From Proteromonas lacertae (lineage: Eukaryota; Sar; Bigyra; Opalinata; Proteromonadidae), in the NCBI GenBank assembly GCA_002245135.1, contig NGBS01000052.1, positions 1 to 42,090 on the forward strand: a stretch of 42,090 nucleotides of DNA. Direction: 5' to 3'. Both the position numbers and the translations under genes were made by a program. The notes under the pieces were generated by a model. The model did not search any database. It was not told where the DNA came from and worked only from the letters and a program-made list of their open reading frames with translations. Shown piece after piece: positions 29,571-39,660 of this stretch. Positions within the stretch are counted from its first letter, which is position 1. Each line of letters starts with the position of its first letter.

Positions 29571-31079
29571 TTACTTCTTATCATGAACAATATAATTTGG
29601 TTTAACTAATTGAGCAGGTCTTAAAATACTCTTTACTTCTTCCTCGCTCAAGAAGTTCAATTCAACTAACACATCACCAACAGATTTATTTTCTTTCAAT
29701 GCTTTCTTAGCTGCTTGAGTACAGTTCTTATATCCAATATATGGTAATAAACAAGTAACAATGCCAATTGAATTCTTAACCATATCATAACACTTCTCTT
29801 TATTAGCTGTAATTCCTTCAACACATTTTGTTCTTAAAGTTCTAATAGCTCTACATAACATATTAGTTGATTGGAATATGTTAAAGATAATAACAGGTTC
29901 CATAACATTCAATTCCAATTGTCCAGCTTGAGATGCTAATGTAACAGTTTCATCAGCACCAATTATTTGAAAGCAGGTTTGATTGACAACTTCTGGAATA
30001 ACTGGATTGACTTTACCAGGCATAATTGAAGATCCTGGAGCCATAGCTGGAAGATTGATTTCATTCAAACCACATCGTGGACCAGATGACATTAATCTTA
30101 AATCATTACATATCTGAGATGTTTTTACGGCTAATCTTCTAATAACAGTGTGAAATAATAACATTGTACCAGTGGATGAAGATGCAGCAACTAAATTATC
30201 AGCTAATTCAATAGGTAAGTTTGTAATATTTCGTAACTTTGGAACAACAGTATTACTGAATTGTGGATGAGATGCTGTTTTTGTACCAATTGCAGTTCCT
30301 CCTAAGTTGACAAATACTAATTTATCTAATACTTTCTTTAAGATAGATAAATCACTTTCAAGGGTTCTAGCATAACCATAGAACTCCTGTTTCATTGTCA
30401 TTGGCACTGCATCTTGTAATTGTGTTCTACCCATTTTAATTACATCTTCAAATTCATCTCCTTTGTTCTTTAAAGATATAATTAAAGCATTTAACTCTCT
30501 CACTAATTTCTTGTTTTCTAAGGCTATACCTATTTTTGCTGCACTTGGGTATGTATCGTTGGTAGATTGACATTTATTTACATCATCATTTGGACTTAAA
30601 TATTGATATTCTCCTTTCTCGTGTTTTAAAATTTCTAATGCACGATTTGCCATAACTTCGTTGACATTCATGTTTGTTGAAGTACCAGCACCTCCTTGAA
30701 TCATATCAATTAAAAATTGATCTCTATATTTTCCAGCTAAGATTTCATCACAAGCTTTACAGATAGCTTCACTATTCTCACGTTTTATTATTCCCAATTC
30801 ACCATTTGCTTCTGCACATGCTTTTTTAATCATAGCAAAAGCTCGAATAAAGTTTGGAAAGTGATTAAGCTTAACTCCTGTTATATTATAATTTTCAATG
30901 CCTCTCATGGTTTGCACGCCATAATATGCATCTTCTGGAACTCTTTTTTCACCGATTAAATCGCTTTCAACTCTTACACCAAATGATCTACTCTATATGG
31001 ATATAATTAACAATACAAATACAACTTTAAAAGTACTACGAATTATTCTTCTTGATGGGGTTAAGAACTTTGATAACAT
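29571..31079 (-). CDS. aspA: Aspartate ammonia-lyase with organelle-like presequence
   Basis: It catalyses the reversible conversion of L-aspartate to fumarate and ammonia. Two exons are inferred on the minus strand: 31079-31023 and 30992-29571, around a 30-nt intron (GTATTT to TAG). The spliced product is about 492 residues. Aspartase landmarks in order: RVPEDAYYGVQTMRG, GGAGTSTNMNVNE, PNDDVNKCQSTNDTYP, MGRTQLQDAVPMT, SSGPRCGLNEINLP and the signature loop GSSIMPGKVNPVIPEVVNQ with its catalytic serine. PVIPEVVNQ separates it from class II fumarase, which has PTQCE. The first exon (MLSKFLTPSRRIIRSTFKV) is basic and free of acidic residues, like a mitochondrial or hydrogenosomal targeting signal. 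No damage is visible. It diverges from the LRRC40-like gene. Confidence 0.92.
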
Positions 31080-31181
31080 TGAAAAATTAAATAAAAAATC
31101 CAAAAACACAATCTTCGATTGTTACTATAGTTATCGATTGTTTAACGATTGTTTGAGTTTTAATTTTTAAAATTTAAATTT
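31080..31181. promoter_or_regulatory. Divergent host promoter with three CGATTGTT copies
   Basis: These 102 bp separate the start codons of the aspartase and LRRC40-like genes. CGATTGTT occurs at 31116-31123, 31135-31142 and 31146-31153, all in the same orientation, in an otherwise AT-rich gap. It is a candidate transcription-factor site serving one or both genes. Confidence 0.5.
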
Positions 31182-33531
31182 ATGTTAAGTAAACCACCAC
31201 CACCACCACCTGTACCTCCAAAATTATATGTGTATATCTCAAATATTGCATTGTGAGTTAGAAATGCAAGAAAAACTGGTTCATTAAACATATCTTGTCT
31301 TGGATTATCTATAATACCTGATGATGTTTTCCATATTTATGATAATGTATAATGCATATTTTTAATATACTTTTAATAGTTATCAGAAGTAAGTAAATTG
31401 ATATTATTAATAGGGAGAGAATTGGTGGGAAATAGTCGATTTACATAAATTAGATATGTGGTATATATACAAATTATTGTTTTATTTTACTATATTTCAT
31501 AGTCGAAACGAATTAACAGTAATTCCAGATCAAATTTCAGCATTATCTGCATTAGTGTTATTAAATATATCATTCAATCAAATATCAGCAATTAGTGAAC
31601 AATTGTATTGTTTGACAGACTTAAAATCACTTGATTTATCTCAGTATATATCTATTGAAAAAATATTATTAACATTATCATCAATAGTAACAAAATTACA
31701 ACTGTTTCAGATTGTATTGGTGAGTTGAAAAACCTTGATTTACTAAATCTATCCTATAACTCAATAGTAAATACAATAACTCCTTCAATATGTCTATTAA
31801 GTGATTTAGAAGTATTAGATTTAAGTTATAATCAATTAAAAGTCCTTCCAAATGAAATATGTTTATTAACCAAATTGACCAAAGTGATTTTGTCTAACAA
31901 TTTATTACAATCTTTACCATATTCATTTAGCGAATTAACATTACTAGAAACAATAGAATTATGTCATAACAAACTTCAATCTTTACCATCTTTTTCAAAA
32001 ATGAAGAATTTAATCATAATTAATTTAAAAGAAAATCAATTGAATGAATTATCAGAATTTCCATCATCAAACAATCTACAGATGTTATACTTAGATTTTA
32101 ATAATTTAAAACAGCTTAATACAGATATGTTAAAGAATATACCAAATTTACATACATTAAGTGTAAAAGATAATAAATTATCCGTTTTACCACCTAATAT
32201 AACATCTCTCCAAGAATTGAATCAATTAGACATAAGTAACAATGACATAACTGATTTACCAAATGAGTTAGGTTTAATGTATAATTTACAGAAGATAATT
32301 GTCGATGGAAATCCTATTAAAAGAATCAGACAAAACTTATTATTAGGAAGTTGTGAGAATTTGAAAAAATATTTAAAGTCAAGATTACCTACTGAAGTAT
32401 TAGAAAAAGAGATAGATAAAGTTGAACCTGATGAAATTGTATATAGAAATGCTGTTCAGAATGGAATAATTGATTATCAAAATCAGAAATTGAAGATTGT
32501 TCCTGATGTATTTCGTGAGAAACAAGTTATATTAACATCAACAGAAATATTATTAAACAACAATTTGATAAATGAAATACCTGATTATTTTCAGTATTAT
32601 AGTAATGTAAAGAAAGTGATGTTACAATATAATAATATTCAGTATTTTCCAGTAGTTTTATTAACTTTGCCAAGATTAGAAATTATAGATTTAAGTTATA
32701 ATCAGTTAAGTAATTATACTACAGTAAATTTGAATGTAATATATCCTGCATATGAGAATTTAACATCAATCAATTTAACTAGAAATTTTTTATTAGATTT
32801 TCCGTTGTTCTTATATCAATGTAAAAAATTAACAACTGTACAATTAGGGTTTAATAAAATACAGTACATAGAACCGCATGGATTTATATCATTATGCAAT
32901 ATTCATTATTTATATTTGAATGATAATCATATTAAAGAAATACCAAAATCAATTATTTGTTTTGATAAATTACATACTATAAATGTTGAGAATAATGATA
33001 TATACAACTTTCCTTATGAAATATGCTTTTGTGATGGTATACAGAATATACAGTTAAGTGGAAATCCACAAAAGATTGTATAATTTATTATTATATTGTT
33101 TTGTTATTGAATAGATTCGTTATGAATATTTATCAAAGCCATGTGAGTTTATAAAGAAGTATATTAAAGATAGATTAAGTCAAGAAAAGGTAAATGAGTT
33201 ATATGGTTTAAAGAATAAATATCAGGAAATAAAAACAAATCTTGGATTAGGCGATATTCAAAAACCACAACATTTACAACAACAAAGACAAATAACCAAC
33301 AATTTGAAATATGAACTACCTGAAAGAGACAATAGTGAAGTAATAAATAAAATAAAAGGAATTGAAGAGAAAATGAATTCTTTACAAAATGAAATTGAAA
33401 CTCCTGGATTATCATCAGCTAAAATGTATTGTTATTTTAATTAAATTATTAATAGATTTGCACTTAAGAAGGATCTTGCTTTGTTAAGAGCAAATAAGAT
33501 AAAATTAGAAAGATCTATCTCAAAGATTTAA
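31182..33531 (+). CDS. LRRC40: LRRC40-type leucine-rich repeat protein, eight exons
   Basis: Exons inferred: 31182-31231, 31262-31346, 31380-31388, 31414-31460, 31503-31643, 31688-33077, 33115-33425 and 33456-33531. The introns are 25-44 nt (GTA to TAG) and every junction keeps the frame, giving about 702 residues. The N-terminus (MLSKPPPPPPVPPK) leads into ARKTGSLNISCLGLSIIPDD and GENWWEIVDLHKLD, which match the LRRC40 pattern of an opening repeat, a WWE motif and a DL.KL repeat. About twenty leucine-rich repeats (LxxLDLSYNxLxxLP) follow, interrupted by a linker (LLLGSCENLKKYLKSRLPTE), as in LRRC40. The C-terminus is charged and coiled-coil-like (IEEKMNSLQNEIE). A protein-binding scaffold is likely. 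Exon 3 has only 9 nt. Confidence 0.88.
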
Positions 33532-34073
33532 ATTATTCTTATTTTTCTGTTTTATTTAACAAGCTAATTATTGTTATAAGAAACCTTATAGAAATAATTT
33601 ATGGGAATTTTTTTTAAACCTAGATTAAAATTTTTACCATTTCTTTTATTTTCTAACTTACTCCCTAGAAAATGGATTCATCTAGAAGAGGATAGAAGAA
33701 AAACCAAAATGTTAAAACGCTTAACATTTTATAAATTTCTTGTCATTTTATAACCTTAGTGTATTTACATTGAGTTAGAAAAATCAGCTTGTGCAATTCA
33801 TCAAAGTTTAACATGCTAAATTAATTATGAAAAGTTAATTGCTATCAAACATCAAGATACTTTGGATAAGAATGACTACATAATTTTGTATTTCTATGAT
33901 GATAAACCATTAATTCCTCCACTACAATCTAAAATACATTATCTGATATGAATAATATATACTATTTTTAATGTTTGAAAAAAGAAAAAAGAAAAGATGA
34001 GTTCAAGCCTCGCTCAAGCCTACTCTTTAAATTCTTTTTTAAATAAGCTGTTGTTAAAGTTAATAATAATATA
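33532..34073. other. Non-coding spacer
   Basis: Between the LRRC40-like gene and the Tigger insertion. No gene was seen. Confidence 0.5.
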
Positions 34074-34075
34074 TA

Positions 34076-37000
34076 CAGTCAAAAACCTTTAACTTGAATT
34101 TTTATAACTTGAACCATTTTTCTTTCAAAGTTTTTGCATTTTGTGTTAAGTTGGGGTATTTAATTTTAAAACTTTTCTTTGTTACATAACATTCTCTACA
34201 AGTATTATTATTTTATAGCTCATTTAAAATAAATGAGTAAATGTTTAATATATTATGAAGTATATAGCTTCTATTTTATTTCTATAGGTATGCAGAATAA
34301 TAAAAATGGTTATTTGATAGAGATTAGAAATTATAAGAAATATTTGGGAGTAGTTTGGGAATTAAATTATTTATTATAGTAGATTGAGACTTAGTATTTG
34401 TGTTGATGGTAATTGGAGTGAATATAGTAAATGTTTTTTTGACTTTCGATAATGTTCTAAGAATAAGTGAAATCAACCTCAGAAACTGATAATAAATGAA
34501 GTAAATGGAGTAAATGCAATGAATATTCAGCTTAATAAGAAAAGAATAATCTATAATTACACATTACCTTCAGAAAATACCAAATAATGTGATGTCTATA
34601 CAGTTGAATGAAATGTAAGCTGTAAAACCACTGTTCTGGTTGATGAAAAATGATATATGCTAGTATAATCACAACATTACTATTAGTTATGATGTAAAAC
34701 ATAATTGTTGGAAATAATGCACATAAGTTATTCAGAAATAGTGTATGAGATAAGACAATACATTTAATAATGTAAATTGGTTGATATATATCTTTCAATT
34801 GAATGATTAGAAGTAAATATGGAGTAATAGGTTTTTAATTAAAAAGAATCTAATTTGAAATGAATAATGTTATTGATGTATATAGAGATGAAGAAGTTAG
34901 AAAATCGAAAATAAATAGTGAAACAGTAATTTAAATCCGTAATTTTTTTTATATTGTTGTTATAATTGTTATGCTGATTTGATGTAATAAACAATAAAGT
35001 GCTAATTTAATAAATGGTACATACAAGCTTGATGATCAATTTCTGCGTAGATATTCTCAACATCTATTGACGATGTTGACACAAAATATGAATTTTATTT
35101 CACTAAATAAGACTAGACTACATATATTCCTTTTCTTTTCTCTTGGCTCGGCTTGATTTTTTTGAACAAAGCGCCTTTTATGTCTTGTCAAAACTCAACT
35201 ATTACTAGAAAATGCAATAATAGAACATTAGCAGAGAAAGCAGAGGCTGTATATGAGCTTGATAACAAGAAAACAACAAGAGCTAAGGTGAGGGCAAAAT
35301 TGAATGTTGTTAACTCTACGATTACTAACTGGCTTTATAATAGAGATACAATAATGAAGTATTTTGACTGTGATAAATACATGGCTACTATTAAAAGAGA
35401 AAAAAAAACACAAAACCCTGAATTGGAAAAAGGTTTGAAGATATGGTTTGATGAAGCTTATAAAAAACTACCTTTGACACATATTCCTGTCACGAAAAGT
35501 TTATTATTAAGTGAAGCTAGGATACTAAACAAGAATAATGTAGGTAAAGCTATAGTAAGTCAAAGCTATATAGATGGATTCATGAAAAGAAATGGTTTAT
35601 CTTGTATCGTATTACATGGAGAAGCTTCCTCTGTAGGTACTGTGAATCTAAAGCCAATACAAGATGTAATGAGTCAATATGAGCCTAAATATATCTTCAA
35701 TATGGATGAAACCTCACTATTTTACCAGCAATTACCTCAAAAATGTGTTGTAAAAAATGTAGAAAAATCAGATTTTCGAGGTTTTAAGATGTCTAAACAA
35801 CGAATATCTATAGCAGTCACAGTCAACATGGATAACAGTGTATATATTCCATTATTGTTCATTGGAAAGGCCAAAAAACCAAACTGTTTCAGTGATGTTC
35901 CGAAATGTTATACCAGTCAACATCATGCTTGGATGGATTCGACTGTTTTCATTTATTGGATTGATGAAATATTTATGCCAGCAGTAACGTCAACATTAGG
36001 AGATAGTAAAATATTATTAATAATGGATAACTTCAGTGGACATCCGAAAGAATTATCAAAAGAAAAGTATAAAAATTTGGAAATCATATATTTACCCCCA
36101 AATACAACTGCTAAATTACAGCCTCTAGATCAAGGTATCATTAGTGCTTTGAAGGGCAATTACAAGACATCAATCCTCAATGAATGTGTGAAAACTATTG
36201 ACAATTTCGAAGAAATTAGACGAATAAAAGTAAAAAATGGAATGGGTGGATTGAAATTTGGTAAAACTCCTAATATTGCAGATTCGATTGTTTATATGAC
36301 AACTGTATTTAATGAAATGAAATCTTCAACAGTAATCAATTGCTGGAAACAGTCAACAATACCTACTGTAACTCAAATGGCGAAGCTCGAAAGAGTTCTA
36401 GAATTATTACCACCAGAAGAAGACCATAGTGTAAAATTAAGGTTAGCATTGGCTGATATTATTGAAAAAATAAAGGTTTTAAATCCTATAAACAGTAAAA
36501 GTACATTCATTACAGGTACTTCATTATATTCTGCAACTAGAATTGAAGATCTTTGTCCATTTATGCATTTTGAAGAGTCTCCAGCCTTTCAAGTTTCAGT
36601 CATTAATGACACTTCGATGAATATCACTGAAAATATTATAGATAGTGACAAAAAAGAAGAATTAATGACAACAAAATTCAAAAGAAAACTTAATAAACTA
36701 TACAGATCATGTTGCAATATGAATGACGTTAAGAAACAAAGGATATCAAAATGTTTTGACGAATTAAAAACCAATTTATAGATTAATACTATAATTTTTA
36801 CATCATATTTTATTTGTTAATTGTTTTTTGGAGGGTTTAACTATAAAATATCAATCAATAAAATAAGTAGAAGGTGTTGATATGGTTATTTTATTATGTA
36901 GATGCCTAGATGTGGTTATAAAGACAAGAATTCTAAGTATAAAAAAATTTGATCGTTTCATTTTTTATAAAACTGTAATACTTAATATAACTAGATTATA

Positions 37001-37360
37001 ATATTCATTAGTTTAAACTTAATTCATAACAAATATTAGGAAATTTCCACTCTTTTCTCAAATTAAATAGTATTCAACAATTAAAATGCTCTAGTCACTA
37101 CATACAATTCATGAAGCAGTATATAAAGATTTTAATATATAATACCTTATAATATATCAAACAATAACAAAATAAGATAGTAATGTAAATATATAGCGAA
37201 AATAAAAAGACTATAGATATATAGATGTTTTATAACAACGTCTTATCTATTTCAAAACCCCAACAAACACCTCTAATATATAAAACCATAACTTGAATAT
37301 GGGGGTATTTTTGGTTATTTTTTCGCTATTCAAGCTGTTCAAGTTAAAGGTTTTTGACTG
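34076..37360 (+). mobile_element. Tigger/pogo DNA transposon, complete
   Basis: Perfect 23-bp inverted repeats (34076-34098 and 37338-37360) begin CAGTCAAAAACCTTTAACTT, flanked by TA on both sides (34074-34075 and 37361-37362). CAGT tips and TA duplication are typical of pogo/Tigger elements of the Tc1/mariner group. The single transposase gene is intact. About 1.08 kb before and 0.58 kb after the gene appear non-coding. Termini without a mismatch suggest recent activity. It separates the host genes from provirus B. Confidence 0.95.
35180..36781 (+). CDS. Tigger/pogo transposase (CENP-B HTH and DDE_1 domains)
   Basis: I use ATG at 35180 (MSCQNSTITRKCNN); the open frame extends 27 nt further to a TTG. 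The 533-residue product has an N-terminal Psq/CENP-B type helix-turn-helix (NRTLAEKAEAVYELDNKKTT, residues about 14-60), a second DNA-binding domain (PVTKSLLLSEARILN, SYIDGFMKRNGL), and a DDE_1 catalytic domain with the first aspartate in FNMDETSLFY, the second in LLIMDNFSGHP, and the third in the conserved LPPNTTAKLQPLDQG. Length and layout fit complete Tigger transposases. No stop or frameshift, so it could encode active enzyme acting in the nucleus on its own termini. Confidence 0.93.
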   Translation: MSCQNSTITRKCNNRTLAEKAEAVYELDNKKTTRAKVRAKLNVVNSTITNWLYNRDTIMKYFDCDKYMATIKREKKTQNPELEKGLKIWFDEAYKKLPLTHIPVTKSLLLSEARILNKNNVGKAIVSQSYIDGFMKRNGLSCIVLHGEASSVGTVNLKPIQDVMSQYEPKYIFNMDETSLFYQQLPQKCVVKNVEKSDFRGFKMSKQRISIAVTVNMDNSVYIPLLFIGKAKKPNCFSDVPKCYTSQHHAWMDSTVFIYWIDEIFMPAVTSTLGDSKILLIMDNFSGHPKELSKEKYKNLEIIYLPPNTTAKLQPLDQGIISALKGNYKTSILNECVKTIDNFEEIRRIKVKNGMGGLKFGKTPNIADSIVYMTTVFNEMKSSTVINCWKQSTIPTVTQMAKLERVLELLPPEEDHSVKLRLALADIIEKIKVLNPINSKSTFITGTSLYSATRIEDLCPFMHFEESPAFQVSVINDTSMNITENIIDSDKKEELMTTKFKRKLNKLYRSCCNMNDVKKQRISKCFDELKTNL

Positions 37361-37385
37361 TATTAAGGGCTACAGACCCAAAATG

Positions 37386-37427
37386 ACTTGACGCTGGACC
37401 ACGAGGCTTGACGCTGGACCCGAGGCT
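37386..37427. repeat. GC-rich tandem duplicate at the provirus B flank
   Basis: CTTGACGCTGGACC followed by (A)CGAGG occurs twice back to back. It stands out in AT-rich DNA and begins just 24 bp right of the Tigger element. Possible viral end or binding sites; function unknown. Confidence 0.7.
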
Positions 37428-37543
37428 AAAATAAAAATAGCCGTTTCATTTTTTGAATTTTTAAAAATTTGAATTTTTGAATTTTTAAACTGGCGGTTTG
37501 TGAATCAAGCTTTTTTAAATTTTGAAGTATGGCGAGTACGGGC

Positions 37544-37567
37544 CTGTGCTCATGCACAGTTTTTTTT
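37544..37567 (+). terminator. Hairpin followed by a T-run
   Basis: CTGTGC (37544-37549), loop TCAT, GCACAG (37554-37559), then eight T. The layout resembles a hairpin/poly-T transcription stop, for example for RNA polymerase III, but no gene reading into it was found, so it may be only structural. Confidence 0.25.
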
Positions 37568-37632
37568 ATGTTTTTTTTTTTTTTGAAGTATCAAAAAAAG
37601 CATTTAGAGTCATAATTCAATCATAAAAACAA

Positions 37633-37917
37633 TTAATGAGTTGAATTAATTAATCTACTGACTGGTCCTTCTTCTTCAGGTAAATCTTGTTCATCAATTG
37701 TTCGCATTTTTGTAACCGTTCTTGTTTTGTAACGTTTTGTGCGAACGTTGGTTGTCATGACAGCGTAACTTCTCTTCTTTGGCACATCATCATCTTCATT
37801 CGTTAAATCGATGATGAAATGCGCTATTGAAAATTAAATTGAATGTGTATTTATACAAGGTTCATTGTTTTCAGTAGTTAAATCGACTGGTTCTTTAGGA
37901 TTAATGGGTGAAGACAT
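37633..37917 (-). CDS. Small spliced viral protein (provirus B)
   Basis: Exons 37917-37857 and 37823-37633 on the minus strand surround a 33-nt intron (GTATAA to TAG), giving 83 residues. The protein starts MSSPINPKEPVDLTTENNEP and, right across the junction, repeats a similar acidic motif (HFIIDLTNEDDDVPKKR). V/I-D-L-T followed by acidic residues resembles SUMO-interacting motifs, here twice. A basic part follows (NVRTKRYKTRTVTKMR). A nuclear regulatory role is possible; no family recognised. The 15-bp motif CAAAATAGATTTGAA lies 34 bp upstream of the start. Confidence 0.5.
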
Positions 37918-38587
37918 TTTTTCAATAATTTTAAGATTAATTGTAATTTTCAAAATAGATTTGAATGAATAGTATAGAATTCCTATATAAAATTTAAATT
38001 CTATTTTAAACTAATCATTATAACTAAAAAATAGTTTTTGGCGCGAAAACCAATTAAGCTAGCTCGCGCTAAATTATTAAAACTCGCTAGTTTTTAAAAA
38101 TAATTCAAATTTTAGACAGAGAGCGCGCGAAATTTAAAAATTCAAAAATTTAAATTTTTAAATTTGCTTAAAATGCCGTTTCATCATTTTCAAAAATGAC
38201 GAAACACAATAATTCTGAAACGGTTCTTCAATTTCATTTCGGACAAGCCAAATAATTATTTTCAAAATGAATTTGCAAGCCAATTTCTTATTTTTCAAAT
38301 TAAATTGAAGTTTGATGCACAAACCGACTGTTCAAGTCAAGCATTTGTCAAAATAGATTTGAATATTTGAAAATTCAAATTTTTGAATTTTCTAAGAAAT
38401 TTCTTCATATTCTATTTTTGACGCAACGATTGAGAATTATTCTTCAATCGACATTGTACAAAATGAATCGTCACATGTACTTTATTTTAGGCAATTATTT
38501 AGTCTAACGGTTTAACCGTTGCTATTTAAATGATGAAAACGCGTTCGAATCTCAATAATAACTTTCATTTTTTTAAAAGAAAAATAA
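37918..38587. other. AT-rich non-coding region of provirus B
   Basis: Contains two copies of CAAAATAGATTTGAA (37951-37965 and 38349-38363), runs of AAATTTTTGAATTTTT-like words, and a palindrome AACGGTT/AACCGTT near 38507-38521. No protein gene is seen. Confidence 0.4.
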
Positions 38588-38665
38588 TCGTTTTACTTTC
38601 CCTGAAAAAATAGTCGTTTTACTTTCCCTGAAAAAATAGTCGTTTTACTTTCCCTAAAAAAATAG
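38588..38665. repeat. 26-bp tandem repeat, three units (provirus B)
   Basis: TCGTTTTACTTTCCCTGAAA plus AAATAG repeats at 38588, 38614 and 38640, the last with one change. It lies just past the 3' end of the membrane-protein gene, the same place where provirus A has its 40-bp palindromic repeats. Confidence 0.85.
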
Positions 38666-38706
38666 CCGTTTATTATATAATAAAAAATTAATTCGTTACA
38701 AATTAT

Positions 38707-38943
38707 TTAAACTGTGTGCTTTCTTTTATTCACAATATCTATATATGTCTTTATATCTTCCAATGTCTTGTCATGCTGCAAGCCTTTCTCCATCATATCG
38801 ATCATATTTGAACGAATGTCTGCGATATCTACCTCATTTGGAATACAATTGTGTGCTTTGAAGTATTTGTACAGTGCCAAAGCGAGCATATAGAGTATAA
38901 ATACTAATACAGAGAGTAAAATTGTCATTATATCGTTCCCCAT
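38707..38943 (-). CDS. Small single-pass membrane protein (provirus B)
   Basis: ATG at 38943 (MGNDIMTILLSVLVF) gives 78 residues, exactly the length of the copy A protein at 7161-7397; an upstream in-frame ATG at 38991 would add an extra hydrophobic stretch and is less likely. One membrane helix (about residues 6-27), then KAHNCIPN and a charged helical tail (MMEKGLQHDKTLEDIKTY). It follows the CaaX-protein gene on the same strand. The glycine at position 2 also allows N-myristoylation, which copy A (MDF) lacks. Confidence 0.65.
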   Translation of the reverse strand: MGNDIMTILLSVLVFILYMLALALYKYFKAHNCIPNEVDIADIRSNMIDMMEKGLQHDKTLEDIKTYIDIVNKRKHTV

Positions 38944-38975
38944 AAGAAAAAATTTTAAATCAATTAACAAAAAAA

Positions 38976-39599
38976 TTAAAATATAATACAATTAGGCCTT
39001 ATAATGCTTTTATCTGTTATTGATTTTGGACTTAAACTAGGAACTGAGTTAACAGGAGACAAGTCTTCTAAACCACTTAAACTGTTTACATTCGATTTTG
39101 TGACCGGTTTTATGTAATTTACCTCTTCTTTTACCTTAATTTCGTCATCTTTTATGTCAATTATCTCTTGTGGAGGTAAAAAGTCCTCTTCTTCCTTCTT
39201 ATGTAATGCTAAAATCTGTTCTAACATCATTCTTGTCTTCTTTTGACCTGCAATTCTGTGTTCTTTGTGTTTACTTAAGGCTTGAGCGAAGCTTGAAGCG
39301 GTTAGTTTTGGCGCGTTAAGAGGTACTTTTACTTGTTCAATGATTGGTCCATTAAAACAACCTGTCTTAAACTTTGATTCTATGTAATATTTGTACTCAT
39401 CTTCGATGTATTTCAATATATATCTTATCTCTGAGTATGTAAGTCTTGATTTTGATCCTGAAATTAAATGATATAATTTCGATTTTGTGGGAGCTCTGAT
39501 TTTACCGTCTTTTCTGAAGCTTCTGATGATTACTTGTTTGTCTAATTCTGTTAATTTGAATGGAACTGTTCTATGTTTAGGTTTTTTATTATCTTCCAT
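38976..39599 (-). CDS. Conserved viral protein with C-terminal CaaX box (provirus B)
   Basis: The 207-residue product shares with copy A the N-terminal block HRTVPF, FRKDGK.RAPTKSKL, LTYSEIRYILKY and ESKFKTGC. The rest is a variable linker with lysine- and glutamate-rich parts, then SPKSITDKSIIRPNCIIF. The final CIIF is a CaaX box matching CLVS in copy A in an ungapped end alignment (SP.SI.D...I...C). Intact frame. Divergent from the penton across a 61-bp promoter. Confidence 0.65.
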   Translation of the reverse strand: MEDNKKPKHRTVPFKLTELDKQVIIRSFRKDGKIRAPTKSKLYHLISGSKSRLTYSEIRYILKYIEDEYKYYIESKFKTGCFNGPIIEQVKVPLNAPKLTASSFAQALSKHKEHRIAGQKKTRMMLEQILALHKKEEEDFLPPQEIIDIKDDEIKVKEEVNYIKPVTKSNVNSLSGLEDLSPVNSVPSLSPKSITDKSIIRPNCIIF

Positions 39600-39660
39600 A
39601 AAATAAAAATAGTGTCAATATTACTAATATTACCAATATTGACATTATTATTTTTTCAAA
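39600..39660. promoter_or_regulatory. Divergent promoter between CaaX-protein and penton genes (provirus B)
   Basis: CAATATTGACATTATT (39634-39649) is the inverse of the AATAATGTCAATATTG block of provirus A. Here GTCAATATT (39614-39622) and AATATTGAC (39635-39643) also form an inverted repeat, a symmetry suited to two-way transcription. Confidence 0.55.

Noticed and set aside
33164-33415. Minus-strand 83-codon frame
   Set aside because: Shadow of exon 7 of the LRRC40-like gene.
38490-38560. tRNA-like stretch (A-box-like TAGTCTAACGG and B-box-like GTTCGAATC)
   Set aside because: The T-arm does not pair, and the D-arm region is really a simple palindrome (AACGGTT/AACCGTT). No credible cloverleaf.
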